64,000 nt of DNA, taken from Mya arenaria. Lineage: Eukaryota; Mollusca; Bivalvia; Myida; Myidae. The stretch lies in the NCBI RefSeq assembly GCF_026914265.1, contig NC_069123.1, positions 52,894,949 through 52,958,948 of the forward strand, read 5' to 3'. Below are positions 49,395 through 62,376 of the stretch, in pieces. The position numbers were made by a program, and so were the translations under genes. How positions within the stretch are numbered: position 1 is the stretch's first letter; the number at the start of each line of letters is the position of its first letter. A model generated the notes under the pieces. It was given only the letters and a program-made list of their open reading frames with translations, did no database searches and had not been told where the DNA came from.

Positions 49395-49945
49395 TATAAG
49401 TATCTTCCATGGCTGAGAGTGTATGATAGGTTCATCCCGACCCTCGCGCAGGGTGTTTTGCGGAAACGAGGTTTACCGAGTTTCCGCAAAACACTCTGCG
49501 CGAGGGTCGGGATGAACCTATCTTACACGAGCGGCTATGGTAGATGCTTTTTCTCCCACCTCAATTAAACAAAATTGTGTAAAAATGTATTTTTTGCTGG
49601 AACTCTTTTGTGCATAGTGAAAATAAATGCATATGGATATTTGATAATTCGTGGTTGTCATGGATATGCTCGCAGTGATTCAGGTTATGTTACTAGTCAA
49701 ATCCGTCTTTAAATAGGAAATGTGTGAAAACTTTTTTATGGTGACATTTGAAGCGAGAAGTAGTTAATTAGCATTCTAAATATTGCCACAAGACGAGGTT
49801 TTCTATGACGACTGTCTTCAACAAGGGAGGTAATTACAATGTGGCGACAATTAAAAAGGAGTTCCATACGGACATTTTATCTTCGCCCTTGGGGAATTTC
49901 TAGCATGGTTAAATTATTGGATCTACTTATCTGAGGTGGGAGAAA
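49395..49945. mobile_element. Fold-back element, copy 2
   Basis: The second copy of the family at 9503. The hairpin (about 49399-49550) has arms of about 70 bases: 'ataggttcatcccgaccctc' answered by 'gagggtcgggatgaacctat', with GCGGAAAC...GTTTCCGC at the tip. The remaining 400 bases are framed by TTTCTCCCACCTCA (about 49551) and TGAGGTGGGAGAAA (ending about 49945), a perfect 14-base inverted pair. No coding frame. Confidence 0.8.
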
Positions 49946-50650
49946 ACTTAATACATGATCAACAGTCATTGTCTGATGCCTATTCATACTCTATGTAGAA
50001 TTTATAATAATGCTGTCTTGCACTCGATGGGTTTCTTCATAAGAAACAGGTACATGTGCCTGTGTTTGATACCACTAAAAACCTCCCTTGGTGGATCATG
50101 GTAAATAAGAAACAGATAACTATTTTTGCAAAATCAACTTATCTACTAACATGTAGTTAGCAGTTTTATGGCTTGGATATGGAGAGGTTTACACACACAA
50201 TACTGTTTGTTATCAAGATAACATTTATTCAATGTTAAAAAAATATCATTATAAGATGGGATTGAAGTAAGAAAGATGTATAGCAATGTGGTAATATGAA
50301 TGTGTATACAGTTCACGTAATATTAACCACATGTACATTTTAATGTATCTACAAGCCAAGTTGAACCAATTCCTGACTTTGTTACTATAACATAACTTTT
50401 GCTGTCTTTGTGTACAATGGAATTGTTACGTTTGAGCAACATCTGCCAACATTGTTGGCAATAGACAATGCACAGGTACAGTTTGCTGTAATTGCCTTTT
50501 GACTGTGTAATTAATGGTTTTCAAACCTAAATACTGCCATCTATGTCTACATTTCCTTGCAAACATGATTAAGCATGACCCATTATCATTTATGCAAATA
50601 TGAAAGGACCAGTCTTAAAATACAACTATTTCACAAACTAAATGACTCAT
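49946..50650. other. 3' flank of the receptor gene
   Basis: Presumed 3' untranslated region of the - strand receptor gene. An AATAAA (- strand) lies at 50224-50229, about 420 bases beyond the stop. No other feature seen. Confidence 0.4.
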
Positions 50651-53600
50651 TCATGCCAATGCCAGGACCATAAGGAACGAAACGTGTACAATGACATTGA
50701 TGAACATGAAAATAAAGCAGAAGAGTCTATCAAGGCAGACTGACAGTTGATGCCAGGTGGGACGCCGCAGGGACCAGCTGAGTCGGGTAGAACGCTGTAC
50801 CGACCTCACCGAGACATAGCTGCTGGGTCGGCTGGCCGATCTCACTGAGCTGTTGCTTTTGGGTCGGACAGCGTTGTCGGGGGTAACCCTGTTCCTCAAG
50901 GGGGACAACCTTCGGCGGGGCTGGATATGACCATTAGCAGTTTTCTGCCCTTGGCCACTAGTGTCTATTGGTGGCATCTGCACCATGTCAACAGGATGAA
51001 TGGAGTGATCCAGTGTAAAGTCCTGCTTAACAGGTGGTTCAGTTTTTACACTTGCACGGCTTGTCGTGAAGCCATTGTCCTCCATATCAAAGTTAATGCA
51101 TACCAGATTAGCAAGCCCTAATATGAAGTTCCGGGTTTGTTTTGATACTTCATGGGTCTCTTGCCGTAAGCTCACCCAGATACACAGAATTGCACACGCT
51201 GTCTCCAACACTATCAATAATAACACTGTAAACCCATATGCACCTGAAATAGAGAAAAGTCAGAATCCATTTTAGAGCAAATATGAAATTAAATACAAAA
51301 ATACAATTTCAATGTGTAGAATATCAGAAATTATATTGCAAAACAATAAATCTTTTATCAATAACTAATAAAAGTAACTGCCTTCAAATTTCAACCAACT
51401 CTTTGTAATAAACAAATCGCTAAGTAGGTAATAAAAATACTGCAGGTACTTGGTCAAGAAAACCATGCCATGCATGCACACACACACACACATACACACG
51501 CACACACACAAACACATCAACTTACTAAGGATGGTTATCTGGTTATTACAAGGTATGTCTTGCAGTAAACTCAGATAGAATGTCACATAGATCAAGAGAG
51601 TGATAATGGGGAATGTTGCCTTCTCATTGCCATCAGCAGGCAGCAGGAAGGTGAGCAGGCTGACAGCAGACAGGAGTATGACCGGTACAAACACCATAAG
51701 CCAGTAAAAGCGTGAGGCGTTCCGTCGCAGGTTGATGGTGTATGAAAGTCTGCCTATTTTCCGGTTCTGGCTGCTGGCTTGCTCCTCAAAGTCATCTCTA
51801 CTGACGGAAGTTGACTCAATTGTCCAGCCGGTATTCTCCCTGTAACACACATATAGTCCTGCAAATGGATACGAATATCTGGCGTATTTCTTTGACTAAC
51901 CGGTCTGTGTCAGTAAACAAGGGTTTCTATATATCAATGCATGTTGCAGTTGTGAACACAGTGGTACAACATTGCTATCCAAGATGGCGTCCAAGATGGC
52001 CGCCGAAAATCATTGTTTTGACTATAACTGTCCTTATAACCATAAACAAAATAATTTTCTGTAAATTTAGTGATGTCACTAAAAACTTACAATCAAAACA
52101 TTCATATAAATCAAGAACTTACAATAAATGGTTAACTGATGATTGTACCATTTTATTCATATAAATGGAGATAATCCACTATTAATAAAAGGTTATTTTA
52201 ACAAAAAAATTACCTGGTACATAAAGAATATATGAATTTTGTAGATTTAAAATATTCAGCTAATTTGTTTCAAAATGTTTGTATTAAATGAATATCAAAT
52301 GTATCTATAGAATTATTGTTTATTTGGTAATTAAACTTAGAGAAAAAAATGTTTGAAAATCATGTTTGGTAAAGCTAAAAAACATTTACAATAAGCACAT
52401 GATCAGCAATTGGAATTGAATTTGTCACTTAACTATCTGTCCTTGTTAACTTATGCAACACAATTTCTATGGCATATTAAGTAATAACCAAGTATCAGTA
52501 CTCCTTAAACTAATACAACTTTAAACATACTAATTAAAACTATGTATTAGGAAAAAATCTGTTTTTGATTTACATAATGCTATTTACAAATAGACCACTT
52601 TTTGACTATTGAATTAACACACTGTTCACACTATTGGTAAGGAATCACAACCATTGATAGCTATGAACAAATGTTTATCAACATCTAGTTCTCCAAAAAC
52701 GGGTCCAAGTGCTCTTCATGTATCAACGATGTCAGGGTGAAGATATTTGTACATAGTATCTGTAGATTTGAGAAACTACCTTCACAACCGCATGCCTCTG
52801 TGCAGAGCTGTTTGTTTCTAAAGCAAGAACAGTCATCACAGCATAAAGAACAGTAACAGTTGTTGCAAACCATGTCGTTTAACAACTCCTTGTAATTCAT
52901 CTTGGTTACACCAAACAATTTCTAATACTTTTGCAAGCAGACTCATATCGAAGATTACCGGGGTGTATTGTTGTCCTAAGGCATTCATACACTCTTTCCA
53001 TCGCAACAGTACAGTGTATATGGTACTAAAATCAGTTGGTGTTGCCATGATTATGGAGTTAAATGCAACATTTGAGACACTTGCTGTTGCCTAAAACATT
53101 GTTTTGGCATGAAACACATCCCATGGTGGATATACACTTCATTCTGAAAGATCATCACAGAACACTGAGCATCGGCCAAAACTGTAAAGTAACTCTTTCA
53201 ATCTTAATTGAGTTACAGCTGGGGTGAAGGTTGGATTGACTTCCTCTAGAGAAATAACAGGTTCAAATGTTGGGCATGGTCTGTTGATTGGCTTTCTATA
53301 CTTAGTTATGTTGCACAAGCTACCCCCTGAAAATGCAGAAATATTGTGATATCTTATTCCGCATTATTATACATTGTCGCACATTAATACATAGAATTTT
53401 AAAGCTGTTATTAATTACTACTTTATTATTTGTACTTTTATTATTTTATTCTTATTTATATTTTATCACATCTTTCATGGCTGTTTTTAAATTTAAATCA
53501 TTAGTTTTATTTAATATGAGTGTGTACATGCAATATAAAATATACTGTCAGTGTGAATTATAAATCTGGAACGCAATTTGTCGAAACTTCTATTTGTTGA

Positions 53601-56600
53601 TCTTTACAACCTTGGAATCTGCCTGTCAGCGCTGACCTTTGGTGAAACCAGTATAGATGTCATGGCATGTGTCATGCCCTTGCCATCAGTTGTTGTTTCA
53701 TTGTGATCCCAGTTGTCTGCTACCCCTACAACAAGTTGGCCACCATCACGTTTGCGTGTTACCGGTATATTGTCAGGAACAATACCACCTGTTTCAGTTA
53801 TGCATTGTGTTTTGATTGCATGTTCAGCTGCAGAGGAGAGAAACATTCTGAGTTCCGAATATGAAATTCCGTACCCTAGACTGTTCATATCTTCAATTAG
53901 GTAGCGGCTTCCAAATTCATTATACAAGTGCACTGTAAGTCCAAGATGCTTTGGTGATTGAATTGAAGAGACTAAACTTGTAACATCACATGCAAGTGCT
54001 AGGAGTTTAACTTCTTGTTTATCATTTGGAACTTCAGTAGCATTTTCATAGTCCTTTGAATTTGTCATTCAACATATCATTTTGTATAAGAGAGGATCGA
54101 CAAACTTCTTCTGAGATAACATAGACATTTCATCAACAGAAAAATATTCACTATCAAGTGTTTCAGTATTTCGCAAGATTCGTCTTCTTAATACACCAAC
54201 AGCTTTGTGTACTATGCTTTCGTCAGTAGCTATGTCAATTTCAATGTCCTCATCACTTGCATCATGAAAACTTTGTTCCAGCTCTTTGTAATCTCTCAAA
54301 GCTTCTCCTACAGTAACATCTTTTGAGCAAACTAAGTCTGATTTACCATTTGGTACGAAATGTCAATTCAGGCCATACATCTTGTAGAAGAATTTTGATG
54401 TAAAAGCTTCTGTATGTTTCTACATTATCACCAAAGTCTTCTCTTGCGATTTCAATAAATCTTTTCCTCAAGTCTTACTTCTTTTAATTGAAATGCTGCT
54501 GATCTATATCTAAATTTCTGAGCAATGTTTCTATTAATTTGGTCTGTCTTCAGGTTAGTATCATAATATTTGGTAAGACAGCCTTTCTTTCGGTGATAGC
54601 GAGCCTCCAGAGCCAAAAGATCCCCATTTGTATAACTTCTTAGCCTATTTATCAAAGAAGTGTCATTCTTTATTTCTGCTGCTTTCAGGACTTTTGAGTA
54701 TGTACTGTTATGAAGTGATATGTTGCTCTACAATTACGATGATAACGTAAAGGAAGTGAGCCTTCTTTTATGAATTCTTGATTGGCCAAAATCTGGCTGC
54801 CTATACAGTCGGCTCTTGCTTTACATGATTGGAAAAGAGTGTCAAGTTTTGAAAGATTTGGGTTCTGTACACATGGGTTAGTGGTAGAAAATCCTTTTTA
54901 ACAGAAGATGCATTTCTTAATGTTAAAGTCATAGTCATTATTTTCACTACTGAGATCATCCATTTTCCTAGTGGAAATGTATGACCTCTTGTCATCAGTC
55001 TATCATCTGGAAGTAAAAAGAAGTATATTTAAAAACCATAAATACTTTCCAACAACAGCAATAAAATCATTGGTTGCTGTGTTTTATATAGCTTATGATA
55101 TAATTGATAATACTATTAATAAAAGTTTTATTGCTTTAACAAGTTATACTAATTAATTATGTCTAATAACAGTTCTGATTATATGTGTTTTGAGACTAAA
55201 ATATACACCTAAATAACAGTTTTTAGGTTATGAAATTTATCTGGTAACTAGTGCTTATCTGAGTACTACTTAAGTTCAAAGGATTTTTTTGAAAAGAGCT
55301 ACATATATAATTTTATTTCTTGTCATTTTCATTAAAATTATTATCAAAATTAACTGCAGTTGTTTTATAAAATGTCATTATTGTTATGGTAAAATATCAA
55401 TATATAATTAGTCTATTGGAATATTGTTGTATAATAGATTTCTTTTTTTGTGGAAAAAAAATAATATATACCCGGTAAAGCTGTTTAATTATGAAAAATC
55501 AAAGAGTGATTTTCATAAAACTTACCTTAGCCAAAAGGATGTTTCATTTTCTTCATTTCTTTGGTGAAAATGCATAAAAATGCAATGATATTGAACAATG
55601 ACCTTCTGTTGTTGACATATAAACCATGACAAATGTTTAACAAAGGGCAGCAACTCTTAAACTTTAAAACATTTTTTACTGTCATGGTATGTCATAGCAT
55701 GCGTTATTGCATGCATCAATTACCTTTTCATTTTGTATACTTCTCTAAATATTGTTTATATAATATATCTCAGTTAAATTTGCTTGAGCTTAAGGTTTTA
55801 TTGTGCTGTTTCAGACATATTATCTTCATTTGAAATTTAGTCTGGTCTTTTTCTGTAAAAATCTTAGATATACTGGGTAGAGTTCTATAATTTTAACACA
55901 ATAATGTGTTCATATTATCATTTTTATGTATTAATTAATGTTTTTATCGTATTCTGACTTTATTAACTGCATTTTTTAGTCATAATGAATATTTAGGCAA
56001 TAGTTAAAGCTTCTGATAATTTTCGGTGGCCATCTTGGACGCCATCTTGGATAGCAATGTTGCACCACTGTGTTCGCAACTGCAACATGCATTTTTGTAA
56101 ACTACAGACTTAGTCCGTTATTTTGATATATAAAAACCCTTGTTTACAGACACAGACCGGTATGGTGTCAGATTTACCAACATATTTCCGACAAAAAAGA
56201 CTGTCAACAAATATCGGCTGTTTTGCGGTTACCCGGACCTGATTTTGTCCTGACACGAGGAAAGTTTGCTCGTGGAGAATGTAAAGCATGGAAATACCTT
56301 CAAAAAAGGCGAAGTCAACGTTGCAGGTTCAAATTTTAAGTAAAAAAACTTCAGAAACTAGAGAAAATTCAGAAGTAAAGATAATAATAATATGCGCGGC
56401 CAAATAGTAAGTGCGGGCGCAAAAAAAGTTTTTTTATTATTTTTTCGTTTTTCGAATTTTAGGTGCGGCAAATCCGACGAACAAATGATCAATTTGTTGT
56501 GGCCTTAATGACACCTTGTTAAGAAATTGCTTTTCTAAATATTGAAATCATAATCAGTTAATGCAAATACTTGAGCATTATACCTGTACTGGCCAAGATA

Positions 56601-59600
56601 AACGCTGTTTAAGAGTGGGTACAGAGGCGTCTCCTCTCCTGTCTGAGACCCGGTGGCCACAGTCAAATGGCATGTCTGGTGGTCATACGGGTAGTACATT
56701 AGATCTGCCTCACAGAATACCCTTGTCTGCACTCCTGGCTCCCAGACCAATGTTCCCGTGTGGTATAATGTCACCTTCAATGATGTCTGGTCTAATACAG
56801 CTGTATTGCTGATGCTGTAAATAATATATTTGTATATTACCTTAAAAATATCCATTTTTTATCCTACCCAAAATAACATTATACAAATATTGTCCTGCCT
56901 CTTTACTTCACTTGTTTCTCATCCACCAATCCATGATTCTTACAAAAAAGAAAGAAGCATAATGCACACCTGAATGATGGCTAAGGATCACCTTTAGCTG
57001 CTACTAACTTGGCAATCTCTTACAGAGTTAAAGGATTTTTAATTGAAATCCACTTGAATGTGTTTTTCACTTGATCTATCAAAGGCAAAGGGCCATAACT
57101 CAAGACCATCTAACATAAGATTTATAAACTTTCAAAAGAAAGCCTTATTTTTGGTCATGTTTGTGTCTGATAATTGAGATTCCATTGCATTTTATGGGTA
57201 TGCTGTATTAGAACATTTTGAGTTTATCTTGACATTATTTCTGAGATAATTTCACTGTATACCAATATTATAAAATATTAAGAATGTTGTCCAACAATCC
57301 TTGAATATTTACTTTCAATCAAGACGTAAATATCACTTATATTTTCTTACACAAAGGTATATTTTGGAAACAAAGTTACAAGAGGTAATACTAAGAAAAC
57401 TTTCAGTAGTATACATGCTTGTTACGGCTCTTGTCACACTATGCTTCATGATCCATTAAGATTGGATAACACTAGTGGTATCTGGTACATTTGTAGTTTA
57501 GTTTAAGGCATAAAAAGGAAATGGGAAACATGTTTATTAAGTTTCCAAATGAGCTTATGTTATTTGTGTTTAAAAAATCAAAATGAAGCCTTATTTGCAT
57601 TAACTAAATATGTTGCCTTACTGTTTCAATTTACTTTCTGCATTATGTAAACTGTGATTTATATGTCATATAACATGACCCATGATTGGAACAAAATTTA
57701 TCTTATCTTATGGTCTCTTTAAAATGTGAGATCAAAAGCTTACATGTTTTCAAGCACCAAATCAGGCATCCAGATCTCAGAGGGAGACACTTGGTAATGT
57801 GTTATACCCTTCCACTGATCTCCTGAAGTTTCCCATTGCAATAAAGGATGGTTCCAGGTCTGAAAAAATAACACATGGCAAAATAAAACAAGAGGCACAT
57901 CAGTGCCTGTGCTCCACTGGCCAAAAGGTTCAAGCAAAGACCACCTAACGAACATTTTCGTCAAGTTTCATAGAAATACAATCATCAATTTTTGAGGAGA
58001 AGTTATTTAAAAAATTTTTTTACTTTAATAGCTCTGGCTGCCATGTTGTGCAGTGGACCGAAATGATTTGGGCAATTTGAGTAAAGGAGCACCAAACAAA
58101 CATTTCTGTCAAGTGTTATCGAAAAAAGGTCATCGGTTTCGACGACAAGTCGTATAAAGTTTTTTTTATTTTTTAGCTCTGGCAGCCATGGTGTGCAGTG
58201 GACTGGAACCATTTAACAAATTTTGGTTAATGACTACCCAAGTAACATTTCTGTCAAGTTTCATTGCAATACGATCATCGGTTTCTGAGGAGAAGTCGTT
58301 TAAAGGTTTTTCTATTTTTACCTCTGGGGGCCATCTTGTGCAGTGGACCAAAACCATTGAAGCAAATTTGATAAAGGACCATCCAAGGAACATTTCTGTT
58401 AAGTTTCCTCAAAATCTGATCATCGGTTTCTGAGAAGATGTTCTTTAAAGGTTTTTCTATTTTTTTGCCCTGGCAGCCATGTTGTGCAGCGGACCGGAAC
58501 CATTTGAGCAATTTTGGTTAAGGACCACCCAAGGAACAATTCTGTCAAGTTTCATCAAAATCTGCCTATCCGTTTTAGAGGAGATGTCGTTTAAAGATTT
58601 TGCTATTTTTAGCTGTGGCGGCCATATTGTGCAATGGACCAGAACCATTTGAGCAATTTTAATAAAGGACCACCCAAGGAACATTACTGTCAAGTTTCAT
58701 CAAAATCTGCCGAACCGTTTCAGAGGAGATGTCGTTTAAAGATTTTGCTATTTTTAGCTCTGGCGGCCATATTGTGCAATGGACCGGAACCATTTGAGCA
58801 ATTTTGGTAAAGGACCACCAAAGGAACATTCCTGTGAAGTTTTGTCAAAATCCGCTTATCAGTTTCAGAGGAGATGTCGTTTAAAGTAAAAGTTTACGCA
58901 CGCACGCACGCACGCACTCACGACGGACAATCTGTGACGACATAAGCTCCATGGCCTTCGGCCAGTGGAGCTAATTATGGTATGCACTGCCAATTTTCTA
59001 GGTTTGTGAGTACCGGCAGATAATCATAATAATATACATACATAATACTAGTTACTAAAGAATATGATACACCCAGTTATTATGTGGGGGGTGAACAAGA
59101 AGTAAGTATAATTTATTTAAAGTGAGTAAAATTATAATGAAAAATTATAGAGTTATATATCAGCATTGATGAACAGAACATTTTCTAAAACACATAAAAA
59201 TTGCAGAGATTATAACTTTTTATTTGTTATTATGCCTAAATAAATATTTGTAAGGTTGTCTCTGACAATGCTATTGATAGAAACGATGCCCCCTGGCCCT
59301 TACACCACTTCCTCAGGTCTTATTATGCATTGTGAAGACGTGAAAAGGCCAAACACATATGCACACCTTCGCATAAAGAATTGTTTAAGTCAATGAGAAA
59401 TACCTGAAAAAGAATGGCCCTCGATGGGGAGATTATCCCCCTTTAACTAGGAATGTGTCCAGTGTAAATAAGCCAAAGGCTAACGAATACCCCCCAACCC
59501 TTCCCTGTCTAGGTTGTTTGCCCTGGCCTTAGTGGCCTAAAGCGAATATTACCCCACTCCCACCCACCTCAGGGGAGATAACAAACCTGTTTCTCTCATT

Positions 59601-62344
59601 TTCACCATAAAGGGGTCATGATGAAAAATGACAAAGGAGTAGGCCACCAAAGCGAATATTACCCCACTCCCACCCACCTCAGGGGAGATAACAAACCTGT
59701 TTCTCTCATTTTCACCATAAAGGGGTCATGACTCCTGACAGGATATTCCAAAATGAAGGTGGACGGGTGAATTTGACAGTCTGCCAACCCAATTTCTGTT
59801 TACCCACCCCCACCACCTCCCCCCCACACATGAGTACCAAGGAAATAATACAGGTGCACAAAATCACATATACAAAGGTTCACATCATGGTCATGGATAG
59901 CTGAAAGTTTGAGAAAAATATATTGAAAAATGACAAAGGAGTAGGCCACCAAAGCGAATATTGTAACAAATTTAAGGCCTGTATGCACCTAACTTCAGGA
60001 CTTTTGATGGTCTTTTTAAGGACAAAATCAATTAAAGGTCTTTTTAAGGCCATGCAAACATTCTGATTAATACAGGTGCACCAAATCACATATTCAACAG
60101 TTCATATCATGGTCATTGACATCTGAAAGTTTGAAAAAGATTTATAGAAAAAATGAGAAAAAATGACCAAGGATTAGGCTAGACAAAGCTGTATAATTTT
60201 TGCCTATTTTAACTTATTCAGGGGCCATAATTGGAGACATGATCATGTGATTCCAACCACAATCACAGGGGCAAATGTTCTCACCATGGCTAAAAGTTTG
60301 AAAAAGATTCATTCAAAAATGACGAAGGAGTAGGACGAACAAAACTAATTTTACCCAATTTAACTCATTAAGGGGCCACAACTCCACTCAGGATCATGTG
60401 ACTCCCACCAAATTCATGGAGGCAAAGGTTTACATCATGGCCATTAATATTTGAAAGTTTGAAAAAGATTTGCTCAATAGCTTCAAAGAAGAATCCTGGA
60501 CAAAGCTAATTTTGCCCAATTTAACTCATTAAGGGGCCACAACTCCACTCAGGATCATGCGACTCTGACCAAATCCACGGAGGCACAGGTTTACATCATG
60601 GTCATTAATATTTGAAAGTTTGAAAAAGATTTGTTCAATAACGACAAAGATGAATCCCGGACAAAAAAAACGGACGGACAGACGGACAGACGGACAGACA
60701 GACAGACGGACAGACGGACAACCCGATTCCAGTATACCCCCCCCAAACTTTGTTTTGGGGGGTATAATTATGAACAGAGTTGACCATACCAATGAAAATA
60801 ACAGTATTAGGTTATGTAAGTACATTTATTCTGTAGGTTATGGTGGATCTAACAAACTACTAATACAAAATCTCATACCACAGTCAACCATCCAGTAACA
60901 GACAGCGAAGGATCTTCAGTGTTCTGAAAATACAAACAAAACACCCAGCAAGAATCAATAAATGTTTCTTGTTAGTATTGAATCATTTCTATTTTCCATT
61001 GATTGTACAAAGTCATGATTCCCCACAATATAATGTCATGAATGACAGTATGCATGTAGTAATAGGGGCTTGTATACTCTGTTGGCACACATGGTACACA
61101 TTCTGTTCACACAACACAAGTATCATGGACTGATTTACTGGCAAAGTTTCATTTTTAATGATCTTTTTAAGTAAATGGAATTGACAAATTTTATAGAACA
61201 TGATTATATTGTTTTTGTCTCCTGTATCAGACCTTAAACAAAAAGGCGATCTTAACAACTTCATAACAAGAGCTTTAACAGTCACATGAAAAATGCCTCT
61301 GATAATGTGCCTTGTCTGACGAAAAACCATTATTAAACCACAAGAGATGTAAAACATCTATGCCTCCCTTATGGCAGCCAATTAGACAATAGTGAGTAAT
61401 TTAAAGTTATGATCAACATTCCTGCAAGTTTGAGAAAAGTAGGACCAAGCATACCATAGCTATCATTAAGATAAGCTTTTGGTGTTCAACGTCATTGTGA
61501 AAGTGACCTTTGACCTACTGACCTCAAAATCAATAGGAGTCATCTGACCAACCTCCCTACCAAATGTGAGGACCGTATATCTGCATATTCTATTTATCAA
61601 TCAGGCCAGTTATTTGTGTCCAAGGTCACTCCGACTGTGCCCCTGGACCTACTGACTGCAAAATAAATAGGGGTCATCTGCTGGTCAAGATCAACCTCCC
61701 TTACCAAGTTTGAGGACCTTGGGCCCAAGCATACACTAGTTATCAATTGGCCTTTTTGGTCTTCCATCTGACTGACCTTCTGATGGACTGACATGTGCAA
61801 AGCAATGTACCCCTGCTGCTTCGACGGGGGCATAAATATATTGCTCATTAATTACAACACTATTCACTTATATGCATGCTATTTATTGAATATTGTTCTT
61901 GGCAACATAACACACAATTACCTCATCCACTACGTTCATGAATGAATTTGAATCCATGGGCTTCAGCGCTCCAATACAATTTCAATCACTGGTTGTAACT
62001 ATTATTTGACATGTGAAAGAGAATGAATTTAATCTTTACAAATATAGAAAGAACTTATGGTATAACAAAGTTTGTTTAGTCCAACTAACCATTTCATGAA
62101 TATTCATGAGATTAAAGGAGATGGAAAGGTTGACTTCCTCATTGAACCGAACCCATGGGTCATGACCTGCCACGGCTGATTTTAAATTCTTTATCCCAGT
62201 ATAATAGTCACTGTGCTGGCACTGAACTCCACAGAATATACCTGCAAAACAAGCTTTATTATGTTTATATGTAAAAGGAAAATATTCTGATGAATTTTGA
62301 ACCATATAAAATGTCTCCAGTGTATACAAAAGAGATGTTGTTGT

Positions 62345-62376
<32 letters not shown>

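Noticed and set aside
58003-58693. Several similar 70-80-codon frames on the - strand
   Set aside because: They are the same 146-bp repeat unit translated repeatedly (PLHNMAARAKK-like), not a gene family.
60620-60898. Arg/Thr/Asp-rich frame with repeating TDRRTDGQ
   Set aside because: Translation of the GGACGGACAGAC tract.
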